The notes beneath the pieces were generated by a model. That model saw nothing but the letters and a program-made list of their open reading frames with translations. It did no database searches and had not been told where the DNA came from. Positions 1 through 6,633 of a stretch of 20,384 bases of DNA are shown here, piece by piece. The DNA comes from JBQCHF01 sp051953655 (lineage in GTDB: Bacteria; Actinomycetota; Actinomycetes; Motilibacterales; Motilibacteraceae): assembly GCA_051953655.1 (NCBI GenBank), contig JBQCIO010000059.1, forward strand, positions 1-20,384, in the 5' to 3' direction. A program made the translations under genes and the position numbers. The first letter of the stretch is position 1; each line of letters begins with the position of its first letter.

Positions 1-59
1 GGGAAGAACAGCTCGGGGTCCTCGTCCCGGCACCGTGCCCGGTCGCGCCAGTCGGCCAT
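1..59 (-). CDS. WhiB-family transcriptional regulator, N-terminal fragment (WhiB1-like)
   Basis: Only the first 19-20 codons are inside the window; the gene runs off the left edge on the minus strand. The reading from the ATG at 59 is M-A-D-W-R-D-R-A-R-C followed by RDEDPELFFP. This is the conserved opening of WhiB proteins and is closest in memory to WhiB1. Cys10 would be the first of the four cysteines that ligate the [4Fe-4S] cluster in this family; the other three lie outside the window. A GAGGAG ribosome binding site stands 5 bases before the ATG, and the same GAGGAGCGGACATG start context occurs at dhaK. WhiB proteins are small iron-sulphur, redox- or NO-responsive regulators that bind the primary sigma factor. 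The subclass cannot be settled from the fragment. Confidence 0.85.
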   Translation of the reverse strand, partial: MADWRDRARCRDEDPELFF

Positions 60-103
60 GTCCGCTCCTCGCCTCGTGTGCCCCGTGCTCGATGTGGGTC
101 GAT

Positions 104-136
104 GGTGCTCAGGGTGGTGCTCAGGGGTGGTGCACA
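104..136. repeat. Short direct repeat in the whiB upstream region
   Basis: GGTGCTCAGGG occurs at 104-114 and again at 116-126, followed by a partial third copy (GGTGCACAG) from 129. The unit is about 12 bp, close to one helical turn, so a regulator could bind the copies on one face. The site lies 45-77 bp upstream of the whiB-like start codon, in its likely promoter. The rest of 60-247 shows no gene. Confidence 0.45.
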
Positions 137-207
137 GTGCAGGAGCGGACCGATGGGGGTCGGAACGGTCGGCGCGTCCGTGCCGCCTGCGCCCCTTCCC
201 AGCGAGG

Positions 208-226
208 CACGGGGGTGAACCCCGCG
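208..226 (-). terminator. Weak hairpin downstream of dhaM, possible terminator
   Basis: On the minus strand CGCGGGG, loop TTCAC, CCCCGTG forms a 7-bp GC-rich stem with one G-T wobble. It lies 22 bases beyond the dhaM stop codon. There is no clear T-tract after it, as is common in high-GC actinobacteria, so this is a possible rather than a firm terminator for the dhaKLM operon. Confidence 0.35.
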
Positions 227-247
227 TCTTGAGGTGTGGGACGCGCG

Positions 248-2785
248 TCACCCCGAGGTCGCCGTGGGATCGGCTGAGCCGGCCTCGCGCAGGCCGTCGT
301 CGTCGCGGACCAGTGCCCGGACCTCGTCCGGGCCGACGGCGCGCAGCGCGCGCCGGGCCAGCCCGGCCGCGGCGGCGCTGTCCAGACCGCGCACGGCGTC
401 CTTGACCAGGGGCACCTGGGCGGGGTTGAGGCTGAGCTCGCGCACGCCGAGGCCGACGAGCAGCGCGGTGGCGCGCAGGTCCCCGGCGAGCTCGCCGCAC
501 ACCGCGACGAGCCGGTCGCCGGCGCCGCGGCACACGGCGTCGACCAGCCGCAGCACGCCGGGGTCGTAGGGGTCCCCGAGCGCGGTGAGCGCCTGGTTGC
601 CGCGGTCGACGGCCAGGGCGTACTGGGTGAGGTCGTTGGTGCCGATGCTGAGGAAGTCGACGTGCGGCGCCAGCGCCGCGGTCTTGAGCGCGGCGGCCGG
701 GACCTCGATCATCACCCCGACCTGCAGGTCGGCGGGCAGCGGGCGCCCGTCCCGCCGGGCCGCGTCCTCGAGCAGGCGCCGGGCCCGCAGCAGCTCGGCC
801 ACCGTGGCGACCATCGGGAACATCACGCTGACCGGGTGGTGGTGCGCGGTGCGGACCACCGCGAGCAGCTGGTCGGCCAGCAGGGCGGGGCGCGCGAGGG
901 ACAGCCGGATGCCGCGCACGCCGAGGAACGGGTTGTCCTCCGGCTCGGTCGGCAGGTAGGGCAGGGGTTTGTCGCCGCCGACGTCGAGGGTCCGCAGGGT
1001 GATCCGCCGTCCGTCCAGCGCCGTAGCGAGCTCCCGGTAGACCGCCTCCTGCTCCTCGACGTCGGGGGCGGATTCGCGCTCCAGGAACAGGAACTCGGTG
1101 CGGACCAGGCCGGCGGCGTCGGCGCCGCGCTGGGCGGCGGCCACCGCGTCGGGCAGCGAGCCCACGTTGGCGGCCACCAGCACGTGGACGCCGTCGCGGG
1201 TGCGGGCCGGCCGGCCGGCGCGGGCCAGGGCGTCGCTCGCGGCCTGCTGCTGGTCGGCGCGGCGCCGCTCCATGAGCTGCCTGGTGGCCGGGTCCGGGTC
1301 GACGTGCAGCTCGCCGGTGGCGCCGTCGAGGGCGATCGCGGTGCCGTCGGCCAGGTCCAGCACGTCGGGCCCGGCGCCGAGGACGAGGGGCACGCCGCGG
1401 GCGCGGGCCAGGATCGTGGCGTGGGCGGTGGGGCTGCCGTGGGCCAGCACGACGCCGGCCACCCGGTCCGGGTCGAGGGCGGCGGCCTGGGCGGGGGTGA
1501 GGTCGGGGGCGACCAGGACGGTGGCGGTGCCGTTGTCGTCGCCGCCGAGCTCGACGGCGGGTCTCGCGGCGGGCCCGGCCAGCGCGGCGAGCACCTGGTC
1601 GGCCACCGCGACGACGTCGGCGGCCCGCTCGCGCTGGTAGGCGTCGGGCAGGGCGGCGAGCTGGGCGCGCAGCTGCTCGGTGGCCTCCACCCAGGCGTGC
1701 GCGGCGTCCGCTCCCTCGTCGATGCGACAGCCCGCGTCCGCCACCACGTCGGGGTCGTCGAGGAGCAGCAGGTGGGCCTCGAAGACGCCGGCCGCGTCGG
1801 TGCCGGCGGTGCCGGCGGTGGCCCGCGCGGTGCGGCGCAGGGTCTCGCGCACCGTGCCGCGGGCCCGCTCGAGCCGGCCGGCCTCCTCCTGCCGGGTTCC
1901 TGCCGCGGGGAGGGTGGCGATCAGGTCCTCGCGGCGCGGGGGGCGAAGGACCCGGACGGCGCCGACAGCGATGCCGGGCGCGCCGGGGGCCGGGCCGGTC
2001 GGTGCCGCCGCCTCGGTCTGTTCCGCCGGGGGCGCGGCGGGTGTCTCGTCGAAGTCGCGGGCGGCGAGCGCCGTGAGGGCGTCGACGGCCTGCCGCGCCT
2101 GAGGGCCCGACGCGCGCACCTGCACCTCGTGGCCGCGCAGTGCGCCGAGGGTGGAGACCCGGGACAGGCTGCCGGCGGGCACCCAGCCCGACCCGGTGCT
2201 GGCGTTGCGGACCTCGACCTGCGCGTCCAGGCCGCCCACGGCCTGCACCAGGCGCGCGGCGGGTCGGGCGTGGAGGCCGTGCTCGGGCGTGACCACGAAG
2301 GTGGCGGTCGTCTCCGTGCCGGCCGGCTGCTTCGCCGCCTGCGTGGCGGGGCCGGCCGGTTCCGCGCCGCCGAGGTGCTCCTGCTTCCCGAGCAGGCCGG
2401 CGGTGGCCTCGGCGGCCACCTGCGGACGGTTCGCACCACCGGCGGCGGTGGCCGCGGCCGCCACCAGGCCCTCCACCAGCGGTGCCGGGCAGAGCAGCAC
2501 GCGGCCCCGGGCCTCGTCGTCGAGCAGCTCGAGGGCGAGCTCGGCGGACAGGACCGCGGAGCCGAGGTCCATCAGCACGACGACGCCGTCGCCGCGGTCG
2601 GCCTCCGACAGCGCGTCGTAGATGGCGGTGGCGTCGGTGCCGACGGCGCCGTCGGGGCTGCCGTCGTCGAGCCCGGCCGCCGCGACGATCGGGACGTCCT
2701 GGCCCTGCAGCATCTCCTCGGCCAGCCCGATCGCGGCGCGCGCGAGCGGGCGGCTGTGCGAGACGACGACCAGGCCGACCGTCAC
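248..2785 (-). CDS. dhaM: PTS-dependent dihydroxyacetone kinase phosphotransferase: DhaM-HPr-EI fusion
   Basis: 845 aa, read from a GTG at 2785 that lies 2 bases after the dhaL stop; an open frame continues upstream inside dhaL but is not the start. Three domains can be read in order. Residues 1 to about 130 are a mannose-type EIIA/DhaM domain with phospho-His10 in VSHSRPLA. Residues about 160-245 are HPr with His172 in HGLHARPAA. Residues about 268-830 are Enzyme I with phospho-His455 in SPTAHATILAR, the PEP-site block RTEFLFLER, GVRGIRLSL, IGTNDLTQY and the catalytic Cys763 in AVCGELAGD. Phosphate would pass from PEP to EI, HPr, EIIA and then to the nucleotide on DhaL. In E. coli DhaM the EI part is a truncated N-terminal piece; here EI looks complete, so the protein should accept PEP directly. 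It is the last gene of a dhaK-dhaL-dhaM operon and probably translationally coupled. Cytoplasmic. Confidence 0.95.
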   Translation of the reverse strand: MTVGLVVVSHSRPLARAAIGLAEEMLQGQDVPIVAAAGLDDGSPDGAVGTDATAIYDALSEADRGDGVVVLMDLGSAVLSAELALELLDDEARGRVLLCPAPLVEGLVAAAATAAGGANRPQVAAEATAGLLGKQEHLGGAEPAGPATQAAKQPAGTETTATFVVTPEHGLHARPAARLVQAVGGLDAQVEVRNASTGSGWVPAGSLSRVSTLGALRGHEVQVRASGPQARQAVDALTALAARDFDETPAAPPAEQTEAAAPTGPAPGAPGIAVGAVRVLRPPRREDLIATLPAAGTRQEEAGRLERARGTVRETLRRTARATAGTAGTDAAGVFEAHLLLLDDPDVVADAGCRIDEGADAAHAWVEATEQLRAQLAALPDAYQRERAADVVAVADQVLAALAGPAARPAVELGGDDNGTATVLVAPDLTPAQAAALDPDRVAGVVLAHGSPTAHATILARARGVPLVLGAGPDVLDLADGTAIALDGATGELHVDPDPATRQLMERRRADQQQAASDALARAGRPARTRDGVHVLVAANVGSLPDAVAAAQRGADAAGLVRTEFLFLERESAPDVEEQEAVYRELATALDGRRITLRTLDVGGDKPLPYLPTEPEDNPFLGVRGIRLSLARPALLADQLLAVVRTAHHHPVSVMFPMVATVAELLRARRLLEDAARRDGRPLPADLQVGVMIEVPAAALKTAALAPHVDFLSIGTNDLTQYALAVDRGNQALTALGDPYDPGVLRLVDAVCRGAGDRLVAVCGELAGDLRATALLVGLGVRELSLNPAQVPLVKDAVRGLDSAAAAGLARRALRAVGPDEVRALVRDDDGLREAGSADPTATSG

Positions 2786-2787
2786 GC

Positions 2788-3438
2788 TCAGGCCTGCGGG
2801 CCGGCGTCGGCGAGCGTGGCGGCGGCGGCCTGGAAGAGCAGGGCGGTGGAGGTGGCCCCCGGGTCCTGGTGGCCGATGCTGCGCTCGCCGAGGTAGCTGG
2901 CCCGGCCCTTGCGCGCGAGCATCGGGGTGGTGGCGTCGCGGCCGGTGTCGGCAGCAGCCGACGCAGCCTTCAGTCCGTCCGCCAACGACGCCCCGTCGGA
3001 GAGCGCCTTCTCCAGGGCGTCGCACGCCGGACCCATCGCGTCGACCATCGTCTTGTCGCCGGGCTCGGCCTTGCCGCGCGCCAGCACTCCCTCGAAGCCG
3101 GCCCGCAGGGCCTTGGCCAGCCCGTCGGCGTCGGCGCCGTCGCCGATCGCGCCCGCCGCACGCAGGAAGAAGGTGCCGTAGAGCGGGCCGCTGGCGCCGC
3201 CCACCTTGCTGACCAGCGTCATGCCGGTCTGCTTGAGCAGCGCTGCGGCGTCGGCGGGGGGAGCGGAGGCGACGGCCTCGACCACGGCGGTCATGCCGCG
3301 GTCGAGGTTGCTGCCGTGGTCGGCGTCGCCGATGGCGGAGTCGAGCTCGGTGAGCATGTCCCGGTTCTCGTGCACCAGCCTGGCGAACTCGCGCAGCCAG
3401 GCCTCCACGGCAGGCAGTGCGACGGTCCCGTCCGCCAC
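2788..3438 (-). CDS. dhaL: Dihydroxyacetone kinase subunit DhaL (nucleotide-binding)
   Basis: 216 aa, the usual size for DhaL (about 210). The start is a GTG at 3438, one base after the dhaK stop, with a G-rich stretch upstream. The magnesium/ADP-binding aspartates are present near residues 33-46 in the block AIGDADHGSNLDRGM (Asp38 and Asp40 in GD-A-DHG). A glycine-rich segment, KVGGASGPLYGTFF, fits the nucleotide pocket. In the PTS-type enzyme DhaL keeps ADP as a permanently bound cofactor. DhaM rephosphorylates it to ATP, and DhaL then transfers the phosphate to dihydroxyacetone held by DhaK. The C-terminal helices include YLGERSIGHQDPGA, a conserved DhaL motif. It sits between dhaK and dhaM with almost no spacing, so the three subunits should be made together. 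Cytoplasmic. Confidence 0.96.
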   Translation of the reverse strand: MADGTVALPAVEAWLREFARLVHENRDMLTELDSAIGDADHGSNLDRGMTAVVEAVASAPPADAAALLKQTGMTLVSKVGGASGPLYGTFFLRAAGAIGDGADADGLAKALRAGFEGVLARGKAEPGDKTMVDAMGPACDALEKALSDGASLADGLKAASAAADTGRDATTPMLARKGRASYLGERSIGHQDPGATSTALLFQAAAATLADAGPQA

Positions 3439-3439
3439 C

Positions 3440-4441
3440 TCAGACCCCCCACCGCAGGCCGGGGGTGCTGACCGGCGCGTCCCACAGGCGCAGCAGGTCC
3501 TCGTCGAGCTTGAGCAGGGTGACCGAGCAGCCGGCCATCTCCAGGCTGGTCATGTAGGGCCCGACCAGCGAGCGGACCACGGTGACACCCGCCTTCTCGA
3601 GGATGGCGGCGACCTCGGCGTACATGACGTAGAGCTCGATCAGGGGTGTGGCGCCCAGGCTGTTCATGAACACCAGGGCGCCGTCGCCACCGGTGAAGTC
3701 GAGGTCGCCGAGCACCGGCTCGAGCAGCATCTCGGACACCTCGCGGGCGGGGGCGAGCGGCACCCGGCGCCGGCCCGGCTCACCGTGGATGCCGACGCCG
3801 ATCTCCATCTCGTTCTCTGGCAGGTCGAAGGTGGGCTTGCCGGCGGCGGGCACGGTGCACGAGGTGAGGGCCATACCCATGCTGCGCCCGGAGCCGTTCA
3901 CCTTGCGGGCGACGTCGGCGACCTCCTGCAGGGACCGGCCCTGCTCGGCCGCCGCACCGGCGATCTTCTCGAGCAGGACGGTGACCCCGACGCCGCGCCG
4001 GCCGGCGGTGTAGAGGCTGTCCTGCACGGCGACGTCGTCGTCGGTCACGACCGAGACCACCTCGGTGCCGGTCTCGGCCGCCACCAGCTCCGCCGCCATC
4101 TCGAAGTTCATGACGTCGCCGGTGTAGTTCTTCACGATGTGCAGCACACCGGCGCCGCCGTCGACGCCGCGGGTGGCCGCCACCATCTGGTCCGGTACGG
4201 GGGAGGTGAACACCTCGCCGGCGCAGGCGGCGTCGAGCATGCCCATCCCGACGAAGCCGCCGTGCATCGGCTCATGGCCCGAACCTCCGCCGGAGACCAG
4301 GCCCACCTTGCCGCGCACCGGCGCGTCACCGCGGAACACGACGCGGTTCTCGTGGTCCACGCGCAGCTCGGGATGCGCGGCGGCCAGGCCGCGCAGCGCG
4401 TCCGAGACGACGTCGGACGGGTCGTTGATGAGCTTCTTCAT
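3440..4441 (-). CDS. dhaK: Dihydroxyacetone kinase subunit DhaK (substrate-binding)
   Basis: 333 aa from the ATG at 4441 (MKKLINDP), preceded by a good GGAGGAG ribosome binding site; an in-frame ATG 13 codons upstream lacks one and is rejected. DhaK binds dihydroxyacetone covalently as a hemiaminal. The key residues fall almost exactly at the E. coli positions: His56 in SGGGSGHEP, Asp109 in KNYTGDV and His219 in GIHGEPG (E. coli His218). Family length is about 350 aa, so it is complete. It is the first gene of the dhaKLM operon, which converts dihydroxyacetone plus PEP to dihydroxyacetone phosphate plus pyruvate. No DhaR or other dedicated regulator gene is visible nearby. The upstream neighbour is transcribed the other way. 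Confidence 0.96.
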   Translation of the reverse strand: MKKLINDPSDVVSDALRGLAAAHPELRVDHENRVVFRGDAPVRGKVGLVSGGGSGHEPMHGGFVGMGMLDAACAGEVFTSPVPDQMVAATRGVDGGAGVLHIVKNYTGDVMNFEMAAELVAAETGTEVVSVVTDDDVAVQDSLYTAGRRGVGVTVLLEKIAGAAAEQGRSLQEVADVARKVNGSGRSMGMALTSCTVPAAGKPTFDLPENEMEIGVGIHGEPGRRRVPLAPAREVSEMLLEPVLGDLDFTGGDGALVFMNSLGATPLIELYVMYAEVAAILEKAGVTVVRSLVGPYMTSLEMAGCSVTLLKLDEDLLRLWDAPVSTPGLRWGV

Positions 4442-4591
4442 GTCCGCTCCTCCCGCTCGGCCGCCGGGCCGTTCCGGCATGTCACCGCTTCGGACGTTCC
4501 ACGCCGGAGGCTATGGCGGTGCGCGCTCTGTCACAAGAGGACCGACCGGCCGGGTCCGTTCCCGATCGATGACGGATGCGAAGATCGGGTC
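4442..4591. promoter_or_regulatory. Divergent promoter region between dhaK and the aldo/keto reductase gene
   Basis: These 150 bp separate two divergent start codons and must carry both promoters. No -35/-10 pair stands out convincingly. The only Shine-Dalgarno sequence is that of dhaK; the reductase ATG at 4592 has only a weak purine stretch (GAAGATCGGG) before it. Confidence 0.4.
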
Positions 4592-5542
4592 ATGAGCTCT
4601 CGTGCAGCGATCGGGATCGGTCTGGCCGCGGTGGGGCGCCCGGCCTACATCAACGCCGGCCGTGAGCGCGACCTGGGGGACAGCCGATCGGTCGAGGAGC
4701 TGAGGACGCGCACCTGGGCCGTCCTCGACGCCGCCTACGACGCAGGCGTCCGCTACGTGGACGTCGCTCGCTCCTACGGGCGGGCGGAGGCGTTCCTCGC
4801 GCAGTGGCTGGACGCGCGCCCGGCGGCCGACGTCGAGATCGGCTCAAAGTGGGGCTACCGCTACGTCGGCGAGTGGCGGATGGACGCCGCGGTGCACGAG
4901 GTGAAGGACCACTCGCTGCCCGCGTTCCTCGAGCAGTGGGCCCAGAGCGAGGCGCTGCTGGGCGACCGGATCGCCGTCTACCACGTGCACAGCGCCACGC
5001 TGGACACCGGCGTGCTGAAGGACGCCGAGCTGCACCGGCGGCTGGCCGAGCTGCGGGACCGGGGTGTTGCCGTCGGCATCTCCACCTCCGGCGCGCAGCA
5101 GGCCGACGCCGTCCGAGAGGCGCTCGAGGTGGTGGTCGACGGGCGGTCGCTGTTCACCTCGTTCCAGAGCACGTGGAACGTGCTGGAGACGTCGGTGGCT
5201 CCGGCGCTGGCCGAGGCACGGGACACCGGCGCGCGGGTCATCGTGAAGGAGGGCATGGCGAACGGGCGGCTGGCGCCCGGGGCCGTGGGGGAGCGGGAGG
5301 TGCGCTTCCAGCAGGTCGCCGCTGCGCTGGACGTGGCGCCCGACGCGCTCGCGCTGGCCTGCGCGCTCGCCCAGCCGTGGGCCACGTGCGTCCTCTCCGG
5401 TGCGGCGACGCCGGACCAGGTGCGCAGCAACGCCGCCGCCCGGGACGTCGAGGTGCCGGCCGAGGTTCTCGAGGAGCTGCAGTCCCTGGCGGAGCCGCCC
5501 GCCGAATACTGGGCGGCGCGCAGCGGGCGCGCCTGGGCATGA
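4592..5542 (+). CDS. Aldo/keto reductase
   Basis: 316 aa, typical for the superfamily; the start is the ATG at 4592 (MSSRAAIGIG). The open frame extends far upstream through dhaK antisense, but that extension has no coding support. The AKR catalytic tetrad is complete: Asp57 and Tyr62 in YVDVARSYG, Lys86 in EIGSKWGYRY and His133 in VYHVHSATLD. These proteins are NAD(P)H-dependent oxidoreductases with a TIM barrel acting on aldehydes, ketones and sugars. The segment VIVKEGMANGRL and the C-terminal CVLSGAATPDQVRSN match the cofactor-binding strands. The substrate is not evident. The divergent dhaKLM operon makes a triose/polyol role conceivable, but that is inference. The next gene starts 7 bases downstream, so the two are probably co-transcribed. 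Confidence 0.9.
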   Translation: MSSRAAIGIGLAAVGRPAYINAGRERDLGDSRSVEELRTRTWAVLDAAYDAGVRYVDVARSYGRAEAFLAQWLDARPAADVEIGSKWGYRYVGEWRMDAAVHEVKDHSLPAFLEQWAQSEALLGDRIAVYHVHSATLDTGVLKDAELHRRLAELRDRGVAVGISTSGAQQADAVREALEVVVDGRSLFTSFQSTWNVLETSVAPALAEARDTGARVIVKEGMANGRLAPGAVGEREVRFQQVAAALDVAPDALALACALAQPWATCVLSGAATPDQVRSNAAARDVEVPAEVLEELQSLAEPPAEYWAARSGRAWA

Positions 5543-5549
5543 TGCGCCG

Positions 5550-6419
5550 GTGACCGGGGGGAAGAGCGTCCAGGCACTGGGCATCGAGGTCTCCGACGAC
5601 CTGCTGTCCCGCTGGGCGGAGTGGTTCGCGCCCGAACGACAGCCCTTCCTTGTGCCATCCGATGGTCCGCTCGCGCAGCTCGGCCGAGGGGGTGCTCCGG
5701 CCGAGCTGCCGATGGAGGCGCAGGACACCTTCGGCGTGTGGTCCCTGCCCGACGGGGTGGTGTGTCGGGTCCTCGACGTCGAGGAGTTCCACGCTCTGGC
5801 AGGGGAGACGCGCGCTCAGCTGGTGCGGAGCCAGCACACGCTGGGGCGTTGGCAGGTGCCGAGCGTGCGGGCCTGGCCGGCGCTCCGGTCGCGCGGGGTG
5901 GCCGAGCAGGGCGACGGGCGCCGGTTCGTCTGGTGGCCGTCGCTGCTGCAGGGCAACGAGGTCGAGGCGCTGGTGCCGTTCGTGGAGGAGGGCGTACGGC
6001 CGAGCGGGCACCGGCTCGTCCCCGAACAGGTCTGGACCGACTGTTCGGTCGTGCTGCCCGCCGCTCGGGTCATGGCGGGGGCGTTTCCCGGCTCCAGCGG
6101 GCCGAACTGCTTCGGCACGGTGATGGGCGCGGCCGGTGTCCCTGGCGCGTCGACCACCTGGATGCAGCGCGAGCCGTTCGAGGAGTGGCTGGCGGACGTC
6201 ACGGTGCCGGGCGGTGTCGACGACGAGCCGGGCACGGTGTTCGTCTGGCGATCGCGGGAGGGTCTGGTGCAGCACGCCGCGGTGACGCTCGGCGGCGGGT
6301 GGGCGCTGCACAAGCCCTCGCAGGGCTGGATGAGTCCGGTGCAGGTGCTGACGGTGGACGAGGTGAAGCGCGCTTCGAGGCAGCCGGGGCGGCGGCTGGT
6401 GCGGTACGCGATGAGCTAG
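5550..6419 (+). CDS. Uncharacterised protein with a C-terminal Cys/His pattern resembling NlpC/P60-type papain-like enzymes
   Basis: 289 aa from the GTG at 5550, 7 bases after the aldo/keto reductase stop; no strong Shine-Dalgarno sequence is seen, so coupling to the upstream gene is likely. I do not recognise the family. The N-terminal 160 residues are mixed, tryptophan-rich (WAEWF, VWWPS) and carry no signal peptide or membrane segment. The C-terminal third reads SGPNCFGTVMGAAG (Cys187), then GTVFVW, then LVQHAAVTLGGGWALHKPS (His242 and His254). A Cys at the start of a helix, followed by a strand with His and a glycine turn ending in HKP, is the arrangement of NlpC/P60 and related papain-like hydrolases or transferases. 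This fold guess is inference. It may act as an intracellular amidase-like enzyme, or the similarity may be superficial. Confidence 0.75.
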   Translation: MTGGKSVQALGIEVSDDLLSRWAEWFAPERQPFLVPSDGPLAQLGRGGAPAELPMEAQDTFGVWSLPDGVVCRVLDVEEFHALAGETRAQLVRSQHTLGRWQVPSVRAWPALRSRGVAEQGDGRRFVWWPSLLQGNEVEALVPFVEEGVRPSGHRLVPEQVWTDCSVVLPAARVMAGAFPGSSGPNCFGTVMGAAGVPGASTTWMQREPFEEWLADVTVPGGVDDEPGTVFVWRSREGLVQHAAVTLGGGWALHKPSQGWMSPVQVLTVDEVKRASRQPGRRLVRYAMS

Positions 6420-6597
6420 TGACGGGGACTTGTCGATACGTCAGCCTGTAGCGGCTGGTGCGGCGGCCTGGAGTGGGCAAGGCGCTGGTGGCGGAGGCAG
6501 GGTGTAGGCGGAGGCTCGCGCGGCCGGGTGCGGACCCCTCCATGTCGGCGGGCGACAAGAAACGCCTTCGCCACATCAGGAAATCGCCGCGCGAAGA

Positions 6598-6633
6598 TTG
6601 TGGCATCTATCGAACACGAGTACGATGAAGGCA
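6598..6633 (+). promoter_or_regulatory. Promoter with overlapping LexA/SOS box; probably leaderless transcript
   Basis: TCGAACACGAGTACGA at 6610-6625 matches the actinobacterial/mycobacterial SOS box TCGAAC-N4-GTTCGA at 11 of 12 defined positions. It overlaps a promoter read as TTGTGG (6598-6603), a 17-base spacer and TACGAT (6621-6626). A -10 ending at 6626 puts the transcription start at about 6632-6634, on the ATG at 6633, so the mRNA would be leaderless. The remainder of 6420-6597 shows no gene. Repression by LexA with induction after DNA damage is inferred. Confidence 0.7.

Noticed and set aside
662..2896. 744-codon open frame on the plus strand opposite dhaM
   Set aside because: It is Gly/Arg/Val-rich shadow coding caused by GC-rich third positions of the minus-strand gene; dhaM has full domain and active-site support.
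3206..4591. Upstream 462-codon extension of the aldo/keto reductase frame
   Set aside because: It is antisense to dhaL/dhaK and resembles no protein; the AKR fold begins at the ATG at 4592.
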